A stretch of 30,999 nucleotides of DNA from Psilocybe azurescens (taxonomy: Eukaryota > Basidiomycota > Agaricomycetes > Agaricales > Agrocybaceae): assembly GCA_023853785.1 (NCBI GenBank), contig JAJIRX010000585.1, positions 1 to 30,999 of the forward strand, given 5' to 3'. Shown here in pieces: positions 20,302 to 30,999 of the stretch (position 1 is its first letter; each line of letters starts with the position of its first letter). The notes beneath the pieces are model-generated. The model did not search any database, had not been told where the DNA came from, and saw only the letters and a program-made list of their open reading frames with translations. The translations under genes were made by a program, and so were the position numbers.

Positions 20302-23111
20302 TTATGTTACGAACAGAGTGACATGTCCTCCATCTTCGCTGAGGGCTAATTGCAGGTCTTCCATCGAAGCCAGCGAGACCATATCCCCATCTTCATCTTG
20401 ATACCTCATGCGAGGCTGATGTCCCATCCCGGCCCTGTTGGGATCATAGAGTCTGATCTTGCCCATAATTTCGTCTTGCAAGGCAGTGAAATCGATGGTT
20501 CTTGGTACTGAAATTACGAAGATTTGCAACTGGAAATGAACTTTGACTTTTAACGTTGACGATAATGGTCCGGCGGCCTCGTCCGTAATCGAGCCATCCC
20601 ACCCCGGCAAAGGCATGTGACTGCTGAAGCGCGATCGGTCCAACGATAACGGGTAACTGTATCCAAAAAGACATTCTGGCCACATTCTTATCCGATTCTA
20701 CGGCTACCGATAAGGTCATTGATCCGGGTGTTGACAGTGGCAAATCGCTGCTCCTACTTCGTCTCAAGGTCGGAACCAGAAATGTTTTGTCACTTGCTAC
20801 AGTGGTTGTCCGCCTTGTCGATAGACTCCGCGACCTATACAGTCTGCGCTTATTGAGAGGCGTCTCCCTTCCAGAAGATGGATAAGAGGATGGGATATAG
20901 TCCTCCAGATCACCTCCGTCCGAATCTACACCTGAGTCTTCGTCGTTGCGATGATATGCATAGTTTGAACGTCGATTCCTCCACAGATCGTTAGGGTTCC
21001 GGTGCTGGAGAACGTAAGAAATTGCCGAGGCGTATGACGGCGAGTATCCGGGTAGAGTGGCGGCGGCTTGGTAGTCAACGGCGTGACGACGCTCAGGTGG
21101 CACTAGTCGTCGCGTATTCGGTGGTAAGTCGAGCCTTGCAATGTGATGAGCAGCATACGTGCTCATGAGACGCTTGAAAGCGGCTTCCCATTGCGTTCTT
21201 TGTTTCTCGTGTCGACATTGCATAATGAATGAGTCGTGACCGATATCTGCCCTCCAGGCTATGGTCAGAGGATAAAACCGAGTGCCGCGCGCTGTAATGA
21301 CCAGGTATAAAAAATGGAAGGAAGAGAGAAGAATTATAAGTTTGCAGAATTAGGAATAAGTAAAACTGACTTTGTGTGTAAGAAACTGAAACAATGTTCG
21401 CAATATATATACGTCCTTTCAGAAGAAGGGGGTCTTCTTTTGCACCATAATAGCCGTGTCTTCGTCAGACGGTGTGTTATACCGCTTTGTAGAACTCTTC
21501 TGGTTTTTATTGGTATTGGGGATAACCTCTTTGCAGAGTATGACAATCTTTTCGAACAGGAAGACAGAATACGGTCTGTCGAGGTCTGATCTTGTCACTA
21601 AAGCGAGGTCATAAAGTACCAACTTTCCAAAGTTCTGTAAAGATGGCCTTTCCAATCTTGAACCCTACCTCTAAGATTATTGATCATCTTTTGATTCTCA
21701 CCGCGCCGCAGGGCCTCGCTGATCTTTGTCACAATGCGTCTCGCTACGCCTAATCCATAAAGCAGCTCTGGGTAGTATCCATACGTTTCGCGGGAGAAAG
21801 TTGTGAGAAGAGACTAAAAGAAGTCCGTTCGTCGTTAGTGTATTCCAATATGGAGAATTTGTTCAACGTACATCGAGAAGAATGGGATACTGGCAAATTC
21901 GTTGAATTGGTTGGAAAAGGAAGTTTGCAAGCTCCGACTGGATATTGATTATGTGGTTAAGAGGCTGATATTGGTGTTCTTGATTCAAGAAACAGTCTGT
22001 TTGCAATGAAAAAATCGACTTACGGCAAGACTCTGTTCGTTCGCAAGCACCAATTCCGCAGTGTTTACATAGTTGCTGCAGTAGGGTTCATATACAGAAA
22101 ACCCCGCTTCCTTGAAATTAGAGAGAGATAATGGTCAATAACAGGTGGAAAACGAATTGCGAATAGATTCACATCTTCAAAAAATTGTCGACCCCAACGT
22201 TGCTCTTGAAATGGGAGCTGAGATGTCAATTTAAGCCTTGAGTAGAAGTTCTGTTGGAAATAGAGCAGCTTGCTCAGATTTGGAAAGAGTAGATTGGGTA
22301 AATCCTGGTTTATGAGGTTGGCTTTCAATAGCGCGTGGCGGAATTCCTTATCAATCCAGGGATTGGAAATTGTTTGACTAAAGAATTGTTAAAGAATGAG
22401 GCCAGACCACGGCTTACTTGCATAGTCTCCAGGGTCTGTACGTATTTGCGCTCTGTCTCCAGTATATTTTGGATGATAGCGTTACGCAAGACACTGTTCA
22501 TGTTCAAGTCCGTTACCAAAGGGTTAGGCGAAGCACCGTCGCCTCTGAAGACTTCCGGTGGAAGATAGGCAAGAAGTGCATTGACTGTGTTGAGTACCTT
22601 TTGCGATATGAGGAGATGGAATGTTATCAACAGCTATTGAGCAGCGGCATACCTTAACGAAACCATCCGTCGACCGACGATCCCACAAGTCAGCTACGGT
22701 GAAGATCTCGCATCCGGGAATCTTATCGAGGACCGGGTTTGCACGAACTCGTGATGAGAACATCGCAATAGCATGCATCTTGGTACGATCGTCGGAGTTT
22801 GGTTCGTAATGCCCCTCAAGGAGCGAGTAGTGGTTGATTTTCATGAAGTCTTCATCCGCAGGTAGCTGATCAAAGATGTAGCACAACGATGCCCCCATTG
22901 AAAAGATATCCCATAAATGTGTTACTGGATCTGCAGACACGGACACAGGCAAACTGGGGAAGTGATCTGAGAAACCGCGAAGTCTGTGCAACTTCTCCAG
23001 TGTCGATAAACATGGATGATACAGATAGGAAGACTGAGATGAGCCCCTATCGAGCCCGAGGTTGTCGTTTTGGGCCTTGATATCAACAAGTTGTCCAGCT
23101 ATGACGGCCAT
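20302..23111 (-). CDS. cdc24: Cdc24-type Rho guanine nucleotide exchange factor
   Basis: Cdc24/Scd1 activates Cdc42 at sites of polar growth. The domain order fits. Exon 1 (23111-22653) holds the calponin-homology-like region (THLWDIFSMGASLCYIFDQL, IPGCEIFTVADLWDRRS). The DH domain begins RNAIIQNILETERKYVQTLE (exon 22597-22418) and continues through exons 22346-22173, 22110-22024, 21964-21872 and 21813-21371, with the core QPIQRICQYPILLD. A split PH domain follows (VFLFEKIVILCKE, LLLKGRIYIANIVS, FIMQCRHEKQRTQWEAAF). A Ser/Arg-rich linker and a C-terminal PB1 domain (LKVKVHFQ, MRYQDEDGDMVSLASMEDLQ) end at 20302. Introns of 55-79 nt are all GT-AG and keep phase. Two one-base deletions break exon 6 (near 21638-21643 and in the G5 run 21428-21432); their sum restores the exon's expected phase exactly. 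A further frame change near 20640-20700 could be a 49-nt intron with a weak donor. Either assembly errors or a decaying copy. Confidence 0.88.
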
Positions 23112-24850
23112 AGTAACTTGAGTGCAACAGGCTGTCTGATAGATGCGTGGCTTCTCTTCATGGCCTATCGGTCACGGTCAGGTGAGAAATGAATTCGGCT
23201 TCTTGCAGCAGCTTGCAGCTTGCTCTTGGTGGAGACCCTCGTCACGGCAATCACGTGCTTCCTTTTTGTTATTGCGGATAAGGCCTAAGGTCTCAATTGC
23301 GAGAAGTCTTTAAAGCAGGAGCAACAGCGCCTGAAGCTGGAATACAGAGGCTACGTCTCTCTATAATTCTCAGTAATAGAACAATCCCTTCATGTTCCCC
23401 TGCAAGAGCATTTGCCTAGGCCCGTAACATTTTCCATTAAACTTCCATACATGGCTGGGTCTCTGGGCGCACTCATGCCAATCCAACAATCAATAACCGT
23501 TACGCCAAAAGGCACTACAAAGACACTCTAGTATATAGCTGCTCAGACCGTATATGAAGTGGTGGGCCGCCAGGCTTACAATCACATTCCAAAGTTGAAC
23601 ACATTTATAGTCAAAATAGGTTTCTCTATTAACATCTTCGTCGGTTAGCCCCAACGCTGTGGCTACATGTGAAGTTTGTTTCTCTATCATAATATCCTCA
23701 TCATATACTGACCGTCATTCTCTTTTAGTATGACATAAGTGACATCGCCACTTGTCATGAGACTGACGATATCCGCGAAGCTCGTGGACAGATGTCCGAG
23801 TTTGAAGCCCGTACTATGCTCATCATCCGAGCCCCTCCTAAAGGTGAGTGAACCTCTTGATATATAATGATTTTAACGTCGTGTCAATATCGATACTGCG
23901 GCTCTGGAACATCACCTGAGCGGTCCTGACTAGTTTACATGATCAACAAATCATTTGACGTACGTTAGGATGCAAGATTTGAGATTGAAGGACGCTGCCC
24001 TAGTTTGTTGGAGCTGTAGTTGTTCGAATGAACTGACGAACGATTTTATCATGTAAAGGCTGACATGGTCTGCACGTATATGGCCTAGTACGATTGCAAC
24101 TTCAATTTTCAGATCATGAACTTTAAAATGAGCGGGAACTACCTAGTCAAGACTAGGCTCGAGAACATTGAATTCTCCAGTGGAAACTACTTTTATCCGC
24201 ACCCCCTTTCTAGACTTCGGCAGCAGCTTGCGAACATCAGGATAGTGGCGATATGGAACGGCCAGGTCACCTAACGAGCAAAATGGGCAAAAATGTATCC
24301 CTTTTTCAGATCAGTGTGAGCTGGACGTTCCTTAAATAGCCAACAAGCGACAAGAATATCGCATTGCCTAAGATAGGGCACATTAGTGGTCTCCGGCTGT
24401 CAGGACCATGCCTACTAGTTTATAAGTAGTAAGAGGCACCTCCCAATGAGTACTTTGAGGCCTGAAGGCGCGTGGAAACGTTTCGTAAACAGGATAAGGA
24501 CTACAGCAGAGATTTGGACCTTCGCAAGTACATAAGGCGGTGCGAGTTACTATGATAACTTTTCGTAAATGGATGATAACCAGAGAAGATATCCAAGTCG
24601 CAACTATTTCAGCTCGTATTACTGGAGCGAGAATTACGGGCGAGATTTTCAGGCGAGTGTTGCTGTACAAGTGAGGGAGGGTGAAGAGGAAAGTTTGAGA
24701 AAAAGTCCAAGGAAAGTTGTCAAAGAAAAAGACCAGCGATGGCAGCACGTGTCATTGAGATCATGTAATAAGTAACGGGGATTGAAATTCTCGTCAGCCG
24801 CACGTTCAAACGTTCACGGGTGATCGTACCCTTACAAAACTGTAACATTT
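23112..24850. other. Intergenic stretch between Cdc24-like and F-box genes
   Basis: No gene firmly supported. The first few hundred bases are the promoter side of the Cdc24-like gene. At 23730-23850 a plus-strand frame (DDIREARGQMSEFEARTMLI, then a GTGAGT donor) and at 23490-23690 a minus-strand frame (TALGLTDEDVNRETYFDY) look slightly protein-like, but neither can be extended into a gene. Confidence 0.4.
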
Positions 24851-26464
24851 ATGCACAACTGCCTTTCCATCCCCGAAATCACATCAACTATTTTTGGGTA
24901 TCTTCTCTACGAGTACGATGCCCGGGAATACAAGCAAATTTTACAGAGGAGACATCTTCTTGCCCTTCTGAAGACATGCCGGACATTCTACCATCCTGCT
25001 TTGGCACTTCTATGGAGTGTGCTGTATAGTCCTGCACCTCTGCTGCTCACTATGCCAGAGGATCTGGTCGAGTTGGGTACTGGCACCCCACCGCTGACTA
25101 TAGTGAGTGTAGTTTACCACTAGCATGGTGTGAGTGCATCAAACTCATTATCTTTCTTTTCTGCCAGAGATTTAAGAGACATGTTGTACATAGTGACTGG
25201 AATAGATTCGACTTCCATGCGCTCTTCGTCAAGGAACTCGCGGAAGGCTTCGAGGAACACGACAGAGCATTTACAGGCTACTTTTTACTTTTCACTGAAG
25301 TATGCAACGAACTTCGACGACGAGACAGCGTTCTTCTTCCCAATCTCAAAACTCTTAAAGCGACCAGTGGAAATGGCTTCGCATACGCCCCTGCGTTCCT
25401 CAAACCTCCACTACAGCACCTCCATCTCTATGTACACTCCAATCATATCTTATCTCTGATCCAATTCCTCATCTACTTGCCGCGCGATGCGCCCTTTCTC
25501 AAATCCCTGCACATGCAGCAGAGTCGCACTCCATGGCACGACGATAGCATTAGGCTCATCAACGACAATATCCACACGACCCTCCTGCGCGACCTGAACC
25601 TTGAAGAGTTTGTCTGCAGCTGGCTGCCTCTTACTGACGACACCACACAACACCTCTTATCCATGCCCGCTTTGCGCTCCATGACCATCCGCAAAGATGC
25701 ACCCACACTCGTACGCATCTTGCATTCGCAGCCTATGCATACACCGCAGATTACAACACTGAACATCCACTGCGATGTGATGAACGATGGGCAAAACAGC
25801 CTTGCGTCGGTGTTGGCCTTATTTTTACTGTCTAAGCTGACCACGTTCCGTGTCACCTCCGAGACAACCGTGTACGGCGTCTGAGCTGTCCGAGCTCCTC
25901 CGCGCAGTGGGCACGCACTGCTCCCCTAAGCTACTCACTGAAATTATCCTAAATCGCTCGGAAATTGAGCATGACCCCGTTGGCGATAAAGCTATCGTAG
26001 ACTTACAAATGATTCAGCCCTTGCTCCCGTTCTCGAATCTACGCAAAGTCTGTCTACCTAATCAGCCATTCTCTCTCACAGACGCAGAAGTCAAGACGCT
26101 TGCTATGTCATGGCCGCACATCGAAGATTTCTGCTTCGACAATGAAGGGCCTGCGATCCTCGAACCACGCACAACGCTCAGAGGCATGCTGTGGTTCGCC
26201 ATCTACTGCCGCGAGCTGCAATCTCTCACGTTCAACTTCACTGACACCGCTGGCAACAAGGTGGTACTCTCTCAAGAGGAAATTGACAGGGCTGCAGGAC
26301 ACCGACTTCGATTTCTGACTGTCGGGCACTCCTTGATCGATGATCCAAGAACAGTGTCGAGCTTTCTCAATCGTGTCTTCTCAAAACTTTCCGTGTTAGA
26401 GTATACCTACGGCAATGATATCAACGGCGAACGTTGGTCGGAGGTTCAAGCGCAGCTCCATTAA
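24851..26464 (+). CDS. F-box protein with leucine-rich-repeat-like C-terminus
   Basis: Starts at the ATG at 24851 with an F-box-like motif (MHNCLSIPEITSTIFGYL, LLALLKTCRTFYHPALALLW), the part that docks to Skp1 in SCF ubiquitin ligases. Exon 1 ends at 25102. A 65-nt GT-AG intron (25103-25167) restores phase, and exon 2 runs from RFKRHVVHSDWNRFDFHALF through repeated leucine-rich segments (LPNLKTLKATS, APFLKSLHMQQS, MPALRSMTIRKD, ITTLNIHC, HIEDFCFDNEG, RELQSLTFNFTD, KLSVLEYTYG) to the stop at 26462-26464. This layout is typical of the large mushroom F-box family, whose substrates are mostly unknown. Exon 2 is one base too long for a continuous frame: the shift is near 25870-25880 (TFRVTSETT into ASELSELLRAV). 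It may be an assembly insertion or early decay. The family call is good, the substrate unknown. Confidence 0.75.
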
Positions 26465-26649
26465 AAGCGATTAGCTAGTTGGAGGTTTCAATAGTGTATG
26501 CATTTTAACTGTAAACATGATTCTGTGTAAAGAGGAAGTCCTTGGTATGTATGTCCGGTACCCCAAGTGTCCATCCCATCGGCAAGAATTGAAAAAGAGC
26601 GTGAGATCGTATGTACGACAAGAAATGAAACGAACGCTAGACTTTATTG

Positions 26650-28585
26650 TCATACGAACTTGTCATACTCCGCAGACGCAATGGGCGCGGCAAACGCGGC
26701 GTACACCCGTGAGGGGCCGTACGTCGGGGGCCCAGGCGTCAGGTTCACGCTCAGTCCGAAGGGAGAGGGAGACTGCATCAGCGGGGAGGACGGTGGCTCC
26801 GCTGGAGGCTGCGCGAGGTGAAGGTGCGCTTGCTGGTGGTCGCATTCACACTCGCATTGGGGTTGGTCGTACTCGTGCTGGTGCTAGTGGTGACACCGCG
26901 CACTGACCGCCCAGCCTGCACCTGCGCTCGTCCAGCGCGAAGTCGGGCTGAGGGTGGGTTCGCAGCTTGCGCGCGGGACCGGCTTGTCGTCATCCCACTA
27001 GTGGATGCAGCGGCGTCGTCGCGGTGAGCAGCTGGCGCCGCATTTGCCACTCTCGCGTAGCCAACTTGATGGTAGTTGCCTGCCTCGCGAGTGGTCGACC
27101 TGGGCTGTCGCTGGTTGCGCTCCAGATTGGCATGGTGCTTCGGGTCGATAGTTTGTCGGTAGTAGGTGTACACCATGATGTAGTAGATCACGGCAGGGAT
27201 GAGCGAGAAAAGGAAAACGGAGGCTATCTGGGACCAGGAATGGTTAACCCATGCATAGACACATTCTGTTGGAATAGTAAGGATTGAAGTATTGAAAAGT
27301 TACCATCGAGACGTACGTTTTCGGGCATCGTGAGGTCCGACAGGGTACACGGAGCCGGGCCATGGTCGAGCGCGCTGGATGCAGTTCAGACATTATTTCC
27401 ATATCATTAACCTTGATAGATTGCACTCACGAATAGTGATTTCTCGTAGCCACGACCTTCAGTTGCCAACCCGATACATTCCCACATTAGCTCCTCCTGG
27501 AGAAATATGTTCAGCATAACAAGCAGGCCAAACAATTTCTTGCACATACAGCGAAGAGGAAATATGAGACACCATTTAGGACACCAGCGCTTGTGATCAG
27601 CACGGACGCAAGGAATGTGAGGTACAAATAAACGCGAATCAAGCCTAATCGTTGCTATAGAAAGAGGAAGACAGTCAGCACAGGCAGATTACAAGTCGGG
27701 CGCTTGCTTTGAATATAGAATGCATACCATCAAAACACTAACGATTCCGTATAGCTCAATAAAGAAAGCGATTGTATACATCACGCCCAGCGCGATGGAA
27801 ACCTTTGTGAGGTTCTCTGCTGCCTCTACGAAGAGATAGAAGGCTGATGAGAACACTGGTGACCGACGAAAGTGTGATGAATCGTACCCGCATCGTCAAC
27901 GATCGCGTCTTCGAAAGCATTATGCTAGAGTAACCCATAATGATGAAGTTTGAGTAGTTTCGGTAAATTTCAGGAATACACGTACAGCTCTGTGAGCGAT
28001 GCAACATGGATTAGAGAAGTGAGCGCGCGTTAAAAATAGAACACGTACGCGAAAGCGAATCGTAAACCGTTGAGACCAGCAACTGGACATTCAGAAAACA
28101 ACGGTCAGCGAACACTCCTAGAGACGGCCATTCATCTCACAGAAAAAGACATACCGGCGATGATAGGGTTCTTCCAACTAGCCTTGTACAGCTGCGAGAC
28201 AAATGACTGGGACTTCGGTTTGCTCGGAGTGCGCAAAGGATCTGTGAGTCACGATAGAAAGAGAATATCATCAGAAACTATCAACCATCATCATGGCGAA
28301 CACGATGCCAAAGGCCCATAGACAGGAGTAACTTACGTGGAAACCTGTTGTCAACTACGGGTAGGTATTTATAGGTCAGTAATCTTGAAAATATGCTATG
28401 TGCAGGTAAAAAAACGGACGCTTAAGCTCAAGAGGAGGAGGGCGAATCATACTGGCTGGCAGTTTGAATGTGGTGGTACCGGACAAAGAAACAAAATCGG
28501 TGATGGTGGGCTCATATGCGTCCTGGAAATTGATGCCGGTTTGTTCGGGGTATGCTGGCACAGCCCGACGGCTATTGCACGGCAA
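26650..28585 (-). CDS. Four-pass membrane protein, Pro-rich tail (paralogue A)
   Basis: Exons on the minus strand give a membrane protein with about four hydrophobic segments: ASWKNPIIAVAGLNGLRFAF, then SAFYLFVEAAENLTKVSIAL with VMYTIAFFIELYGIVSVLM, then VYLYLTFLASVLITSAGVL, and finally IASVFLFSLIPAVIYYIMVY. A loop before the last segment has RPWPGSVYPVGPHDARK and CVYAWVNHSWSQ. The cytosolic-type tail starts YYRQTIDPKHHANLERN, becomes Ser/Thr/Arg-rich, then Pro-rich (PGPPTYGPSRVYAAFAAP), and ends EYDKFV at 26650-26652. AATAAA follows within a few bases of the stop. Clear introns are at about 27671-27729, 27499-27550 and 27252-27302. Frame changes near 26880-26900, and the exon structure at 27840-28000 and the start (28585, or an internal Met near 28470) are unresolved. 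I know this as a conserved basidiomycete type but not its function. Confidence 0.62.
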
Positions 28586-29017
28586 CCAATTCCATGCTCC
28601 TACGTATACTCCGACTTCGGGTGCAAAATGCTAGAGTACGAAGAAGTGCTGAAAGCGCTGAGATACCTATCGACGTTCTAAACCGTGGGCGCTCTTGTGC
28701 CGCGCCGGCTAGTCTCAGATGCTAGAACTTCGCAGAGGGGCTATGCTCGTCAAATCATTTAAAAATCAACTGAATGGGATAAGTATACACTGCGGATACC
28801 CAATGCCCGAGAACCAGAAAAAGACTTAGAAAAGCCTAGAAACACCCACGACAGGCTGCGCAGGAGACAATGAGGCTGCATTGGTAGCCAAATAAAGATA
28901 AACAACGTATCCTCCGTCGAAACCAGCGTACAGCCTTCTCCTCTCCACTACCACCACTACTTATTGAGCTTGCACTGTGTGCGTTTTGCTACATCTTATA
29001 TCGACCGACAAGTCACC
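28586..29017. promoter_or_regulatory. Shared intergenic region of the divergent membrane-protein genes
   Basis: About 430 bp separate the two divergent starts, so both promoters must lie here. An inverted CCAAT box (ATTGG at 28880-28884) and C/A/T-rich leader DNA precede the plus-strand ATG. No clear TATA box is seen. Confidence 0.45.
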
Positions 29018-30601
29018 ATGGAATACAGACCACCACCTCCAGGTACGTTTCGTATAGCCAGACGTGCAAATTTACCTTGGAAACTAGAATCTAATCAATT
29101 TCAATTATGCAGGTATGTAGTAATTAGTAACAGGCGGAAGACAAAACGTTTACATGACCAGCTGCACCTCCTTCATATGCGTTTGTGACCAGAGTCTACC
29201 GAAGAAATTTGCGGCCAGTCGTCGTAGCATGTAAGTTTTCACTCCTTTACATTGACGACATTAGGATCTGAATGGCGTTGTCTATCCAGTCGGTGCAATT
29301 GGAGCAATTTGGGCTCTTGCTTCGTAAGTGGATTATCATTCTAGCTAGCTCTTTTGCTAAAACAGTACGATCTAGTGGCGTATGTGCTTTATACTAGTTT
29401 CGTTGGTTGGGACCAAAGTACTGAAATGAAACTAAAGATTGGCTTTCTCCGAAATGCTCCTATATACAACGACAGTAAGCATCTTCAACACTCTAAGCCC
29501 GTAATGTTAATCTCACTTGGATGTTGTAGACAATGCAAGTAAAGTGGGCACCTTCTCGATCATAATTGGAGCATTATACTTGGGGGTATTTGGTATCGAG
29601 GTGCGTCTATTCGAAGTTGAAAGTCGTATACCTTTTGACTTTGGATTCGTAGGCCTTTGGAATCTTCGCAGCGGCTTCGGTATGTCCATAAGTTTTGTCA
29701 CTAGACTTTTACCAGGCTGATTCCTTTGATAGCAAAAATACCATTCGTTCGCATGTATGCCTACCTATCGGCCCTTGTCACGTTGATCGTCATGGTGGCC
29801 AGTCTGATCCAAGTCGTCATCCATTTCACGCTCAAGGTTTGTGCTTCCTGTGATTTGCAAATCATGGCCTGACATTTTCAAAGAGCGAAATCATCAATAC
29901 GTGTACCAACTTTAATGAGGAGATACTGTCTTCTATGTGAGTTGCGTTCTCTAGATATTATCAGCGTAAGGCTGACCAAGTGCAGGGGAGTATATTTGGT
30001 CCTGTCCACAGCGGCACTCTGAGTAAGGAAGATGCTCAGGACTGTGAGTGCAACCGTACAAAATAGGCTTTGTTATTCACCCTCTATTTAGGGTGCAATC
30101 GATCTTGGAACCGAGGCTCCTGGTCCAACATTCTGTCCTTCCTACTGACGTCAGGTACGTTTATTGCCTTTTAGCTGCTTCATCCGATATTAACCCCACT
30201 CCCAGTCATTGCCGGCTTCTTCACCGTCGTCGTGTTCAGCTACCTTCGCCAAGTCCTCGATCCCTCGCACCCTGGCAACGTTCTCCGCGAACCAGCCAGC
30301 CATCGCATGGGCAACTTCCCGTCGCACTACAACCCGCCTTACAACCCCGGCGGCGGCGCACCGGGATACTACCCAGCCTACCCAGCCCCTGCAGGCCCAC
30401 CGCCGAACCACAATAACAGCGACGCGTTCGTGCCTCCGTATGACAACGACAACAAGCCCCTGGTATATCCGGGGAGAGGATTATAAAGGCGAACTGGCGG
30501 AGCAGCAGAAGGGAGGAGGGTATGCGTGGGCGTCGGAAGACGCTGAAGGTCCGAGTGAGAGGGATGTGACGAGCCGGCCGACACCTAATCCTTTCCGATG
30601 A
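29018..30601 (+). CDS. Four-pass membrane protein, Pro-rich tail (paralogue B)
   Basis: ATG at 29018 in the context CACCATGG. Exons: 29018-29042, 29162-29230, 29290-29323, 29398-29474, 29530-29600, 29653-29679, 29733-29836, 29884-29936, then about 29989-30042, 30092-30159 and 30206 onward. The protein has MEYRPPPP at the N-terminus, RRNLRPVVVA, then segments FGAIGAIWALAS, VGTFSIIIGALYLGVFGIE, YAYLSALVTLIVMVASLIQV and IAGFFTVVVFSYLRQ. A loop EDAQDWCNRSWNRGSWSN comes before the last, and the tail is Pro/Gly/Asn/Tyr-rich (PPYNPGGGAPGYYPAYPAP) ending SRPTPNPFR. Topology and the final C...W...SW...YRQ..DP motif match the divergent neighbour, so they are probably paralogues. Frame slips are needed at 29733 (A5 run) and 29937-29990 (G4 run). 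A third, near 30470, is resolved by a possible 46-nt intron (30472-30517). Function unknown; a MARVEL-like tetraspan is a reasonable description. Confidence 0.65.
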
Positions 30602-30999
30602 TTGTATTGACTCACCCCATATGTTGTACTTTGTGAGGATTTATTGTATTATATCATAGCGTACTTTATTGCCCGACGGAATGGACTTGCTCGATATTAT
30701 ATATACCAAGCTGTGATATCTTTATTCGAATTGGCAGCAGGATTGTTCCAACATAAATTCGGTGAGTGGGCTGAACACTGGTACGTGCCTGCGGCGCGGA
30801 GGAGCCGGACTTGCCATACACGGTCAGTCCCGCGAGGCCCTTGGTTCTTGACCTCGACCTGCGCTCTCTCGAGTCGTTACTATCCTTTTGGCCGTTCACA
30901 GGCTAGGACCAAGACTGACTCAGAAATTCACACCACTGCCGATCATTGACTACATATTCACTCTATCTTACACAACACGTTCTGACTTGAGAGAATGTC
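30602..30999. other. Right edge, possible 3' end of another minus-strand gene
   Basis: After the end of paralogue B, a minus-strand frame at 30780-30899 (NDSRERRSRSRTKGLAGLT, VYGKSGSSAPQA) followed by a GTACC-like donor and an AATAAA near 30720 could be the last exons of a gene that continues beyond the window. No domain is recognisable. Confidence 0.25.

Noticed and set aside
23490..23690. Minus-strand open frame of 66 codons
   Set aside because: Slightly protein-like but cannot be extended with plausible splice sites in either direction.
1..30999. tRNA, rRNA or CRISPR-like arrays
   Set aside because: No cloverleaf boxes, ribosomal sequence or regularly spaced short repeats were seen; CRISPR arrays are not expected in a fungal nuclear genome.

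Overview
The window reads as nuclear DNA of a filamentous basidiomycete, most likely an Agaricomycete. The reasons are genes broken by many 45-80 nt GT-AG introns, a Plavaka-type DNA transposase, a DUF6698-type gene, a small 8-cysteine hydrophobin-like gene, an F-box/leucine-rich-repeat gene of the kind expanded in mushrooms, and no bacterial-style operons. Functions were assigned by reading translations from memory of protein families; nothing was searched.

Layout. 1-4.3 kb: a decayed Plavaka transposase gene on the minus strand. 4.4-6.5 kb: a 3' fragment resembling the Pro/Gln-rich tail of the Ssn6/Cyc8 corepressor (minus), followed by a 21-bp minisatellite. 6.76-13.06 kb: a pair of long inverted arms (about 675 bp each, each holding an internal palindrome) enclosing about 5 kb. 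That interior holds a decayed coiled-coil gene (minus), a short repeat shared with the Plavaka element's upstream flank, a multi-exon DUF6698 gene (plus), and a three-exon 126-residue gene of unknown function (plus). 13.06-15.73 kb: a broken Spt5-like (NGN/KOW) gene (plus) running outward from arm 2. 15.7-18.7 kb: AT-rich, gene-poor DNA with two tandem duplications and a hairpin.

18.75-30.6 kb is more conventional genic DNA: a hydrophobin-like secreted protein (minus), a Cdc24-type Rho guanine nucleotide exchange factor (CH-DH-PH-PB1, minus), an F-box protein (plus), and two divergently transcribed four-pass membrane proteins that look like paralogues sharing one intergenic promoter region. 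The right edge may hold the 3' end of another minus-strand gene.

A feature that cuts across the window is that nearly every long gene carries one or more single-base frameshifts, often at homopolymers. This includes Cdc24, normally essential. Transposon and Spt5-like copies are probably truly decayed (the latter also has an in-frame nonsense codon), but in the right half residual indel errors in the assembly are at least as likely as pseudogenes. No undescribed system is proven here. The best candidate for a closer look is the 6.3-kb inverted-repeat-bounded block carrying the DUF6698 gene.
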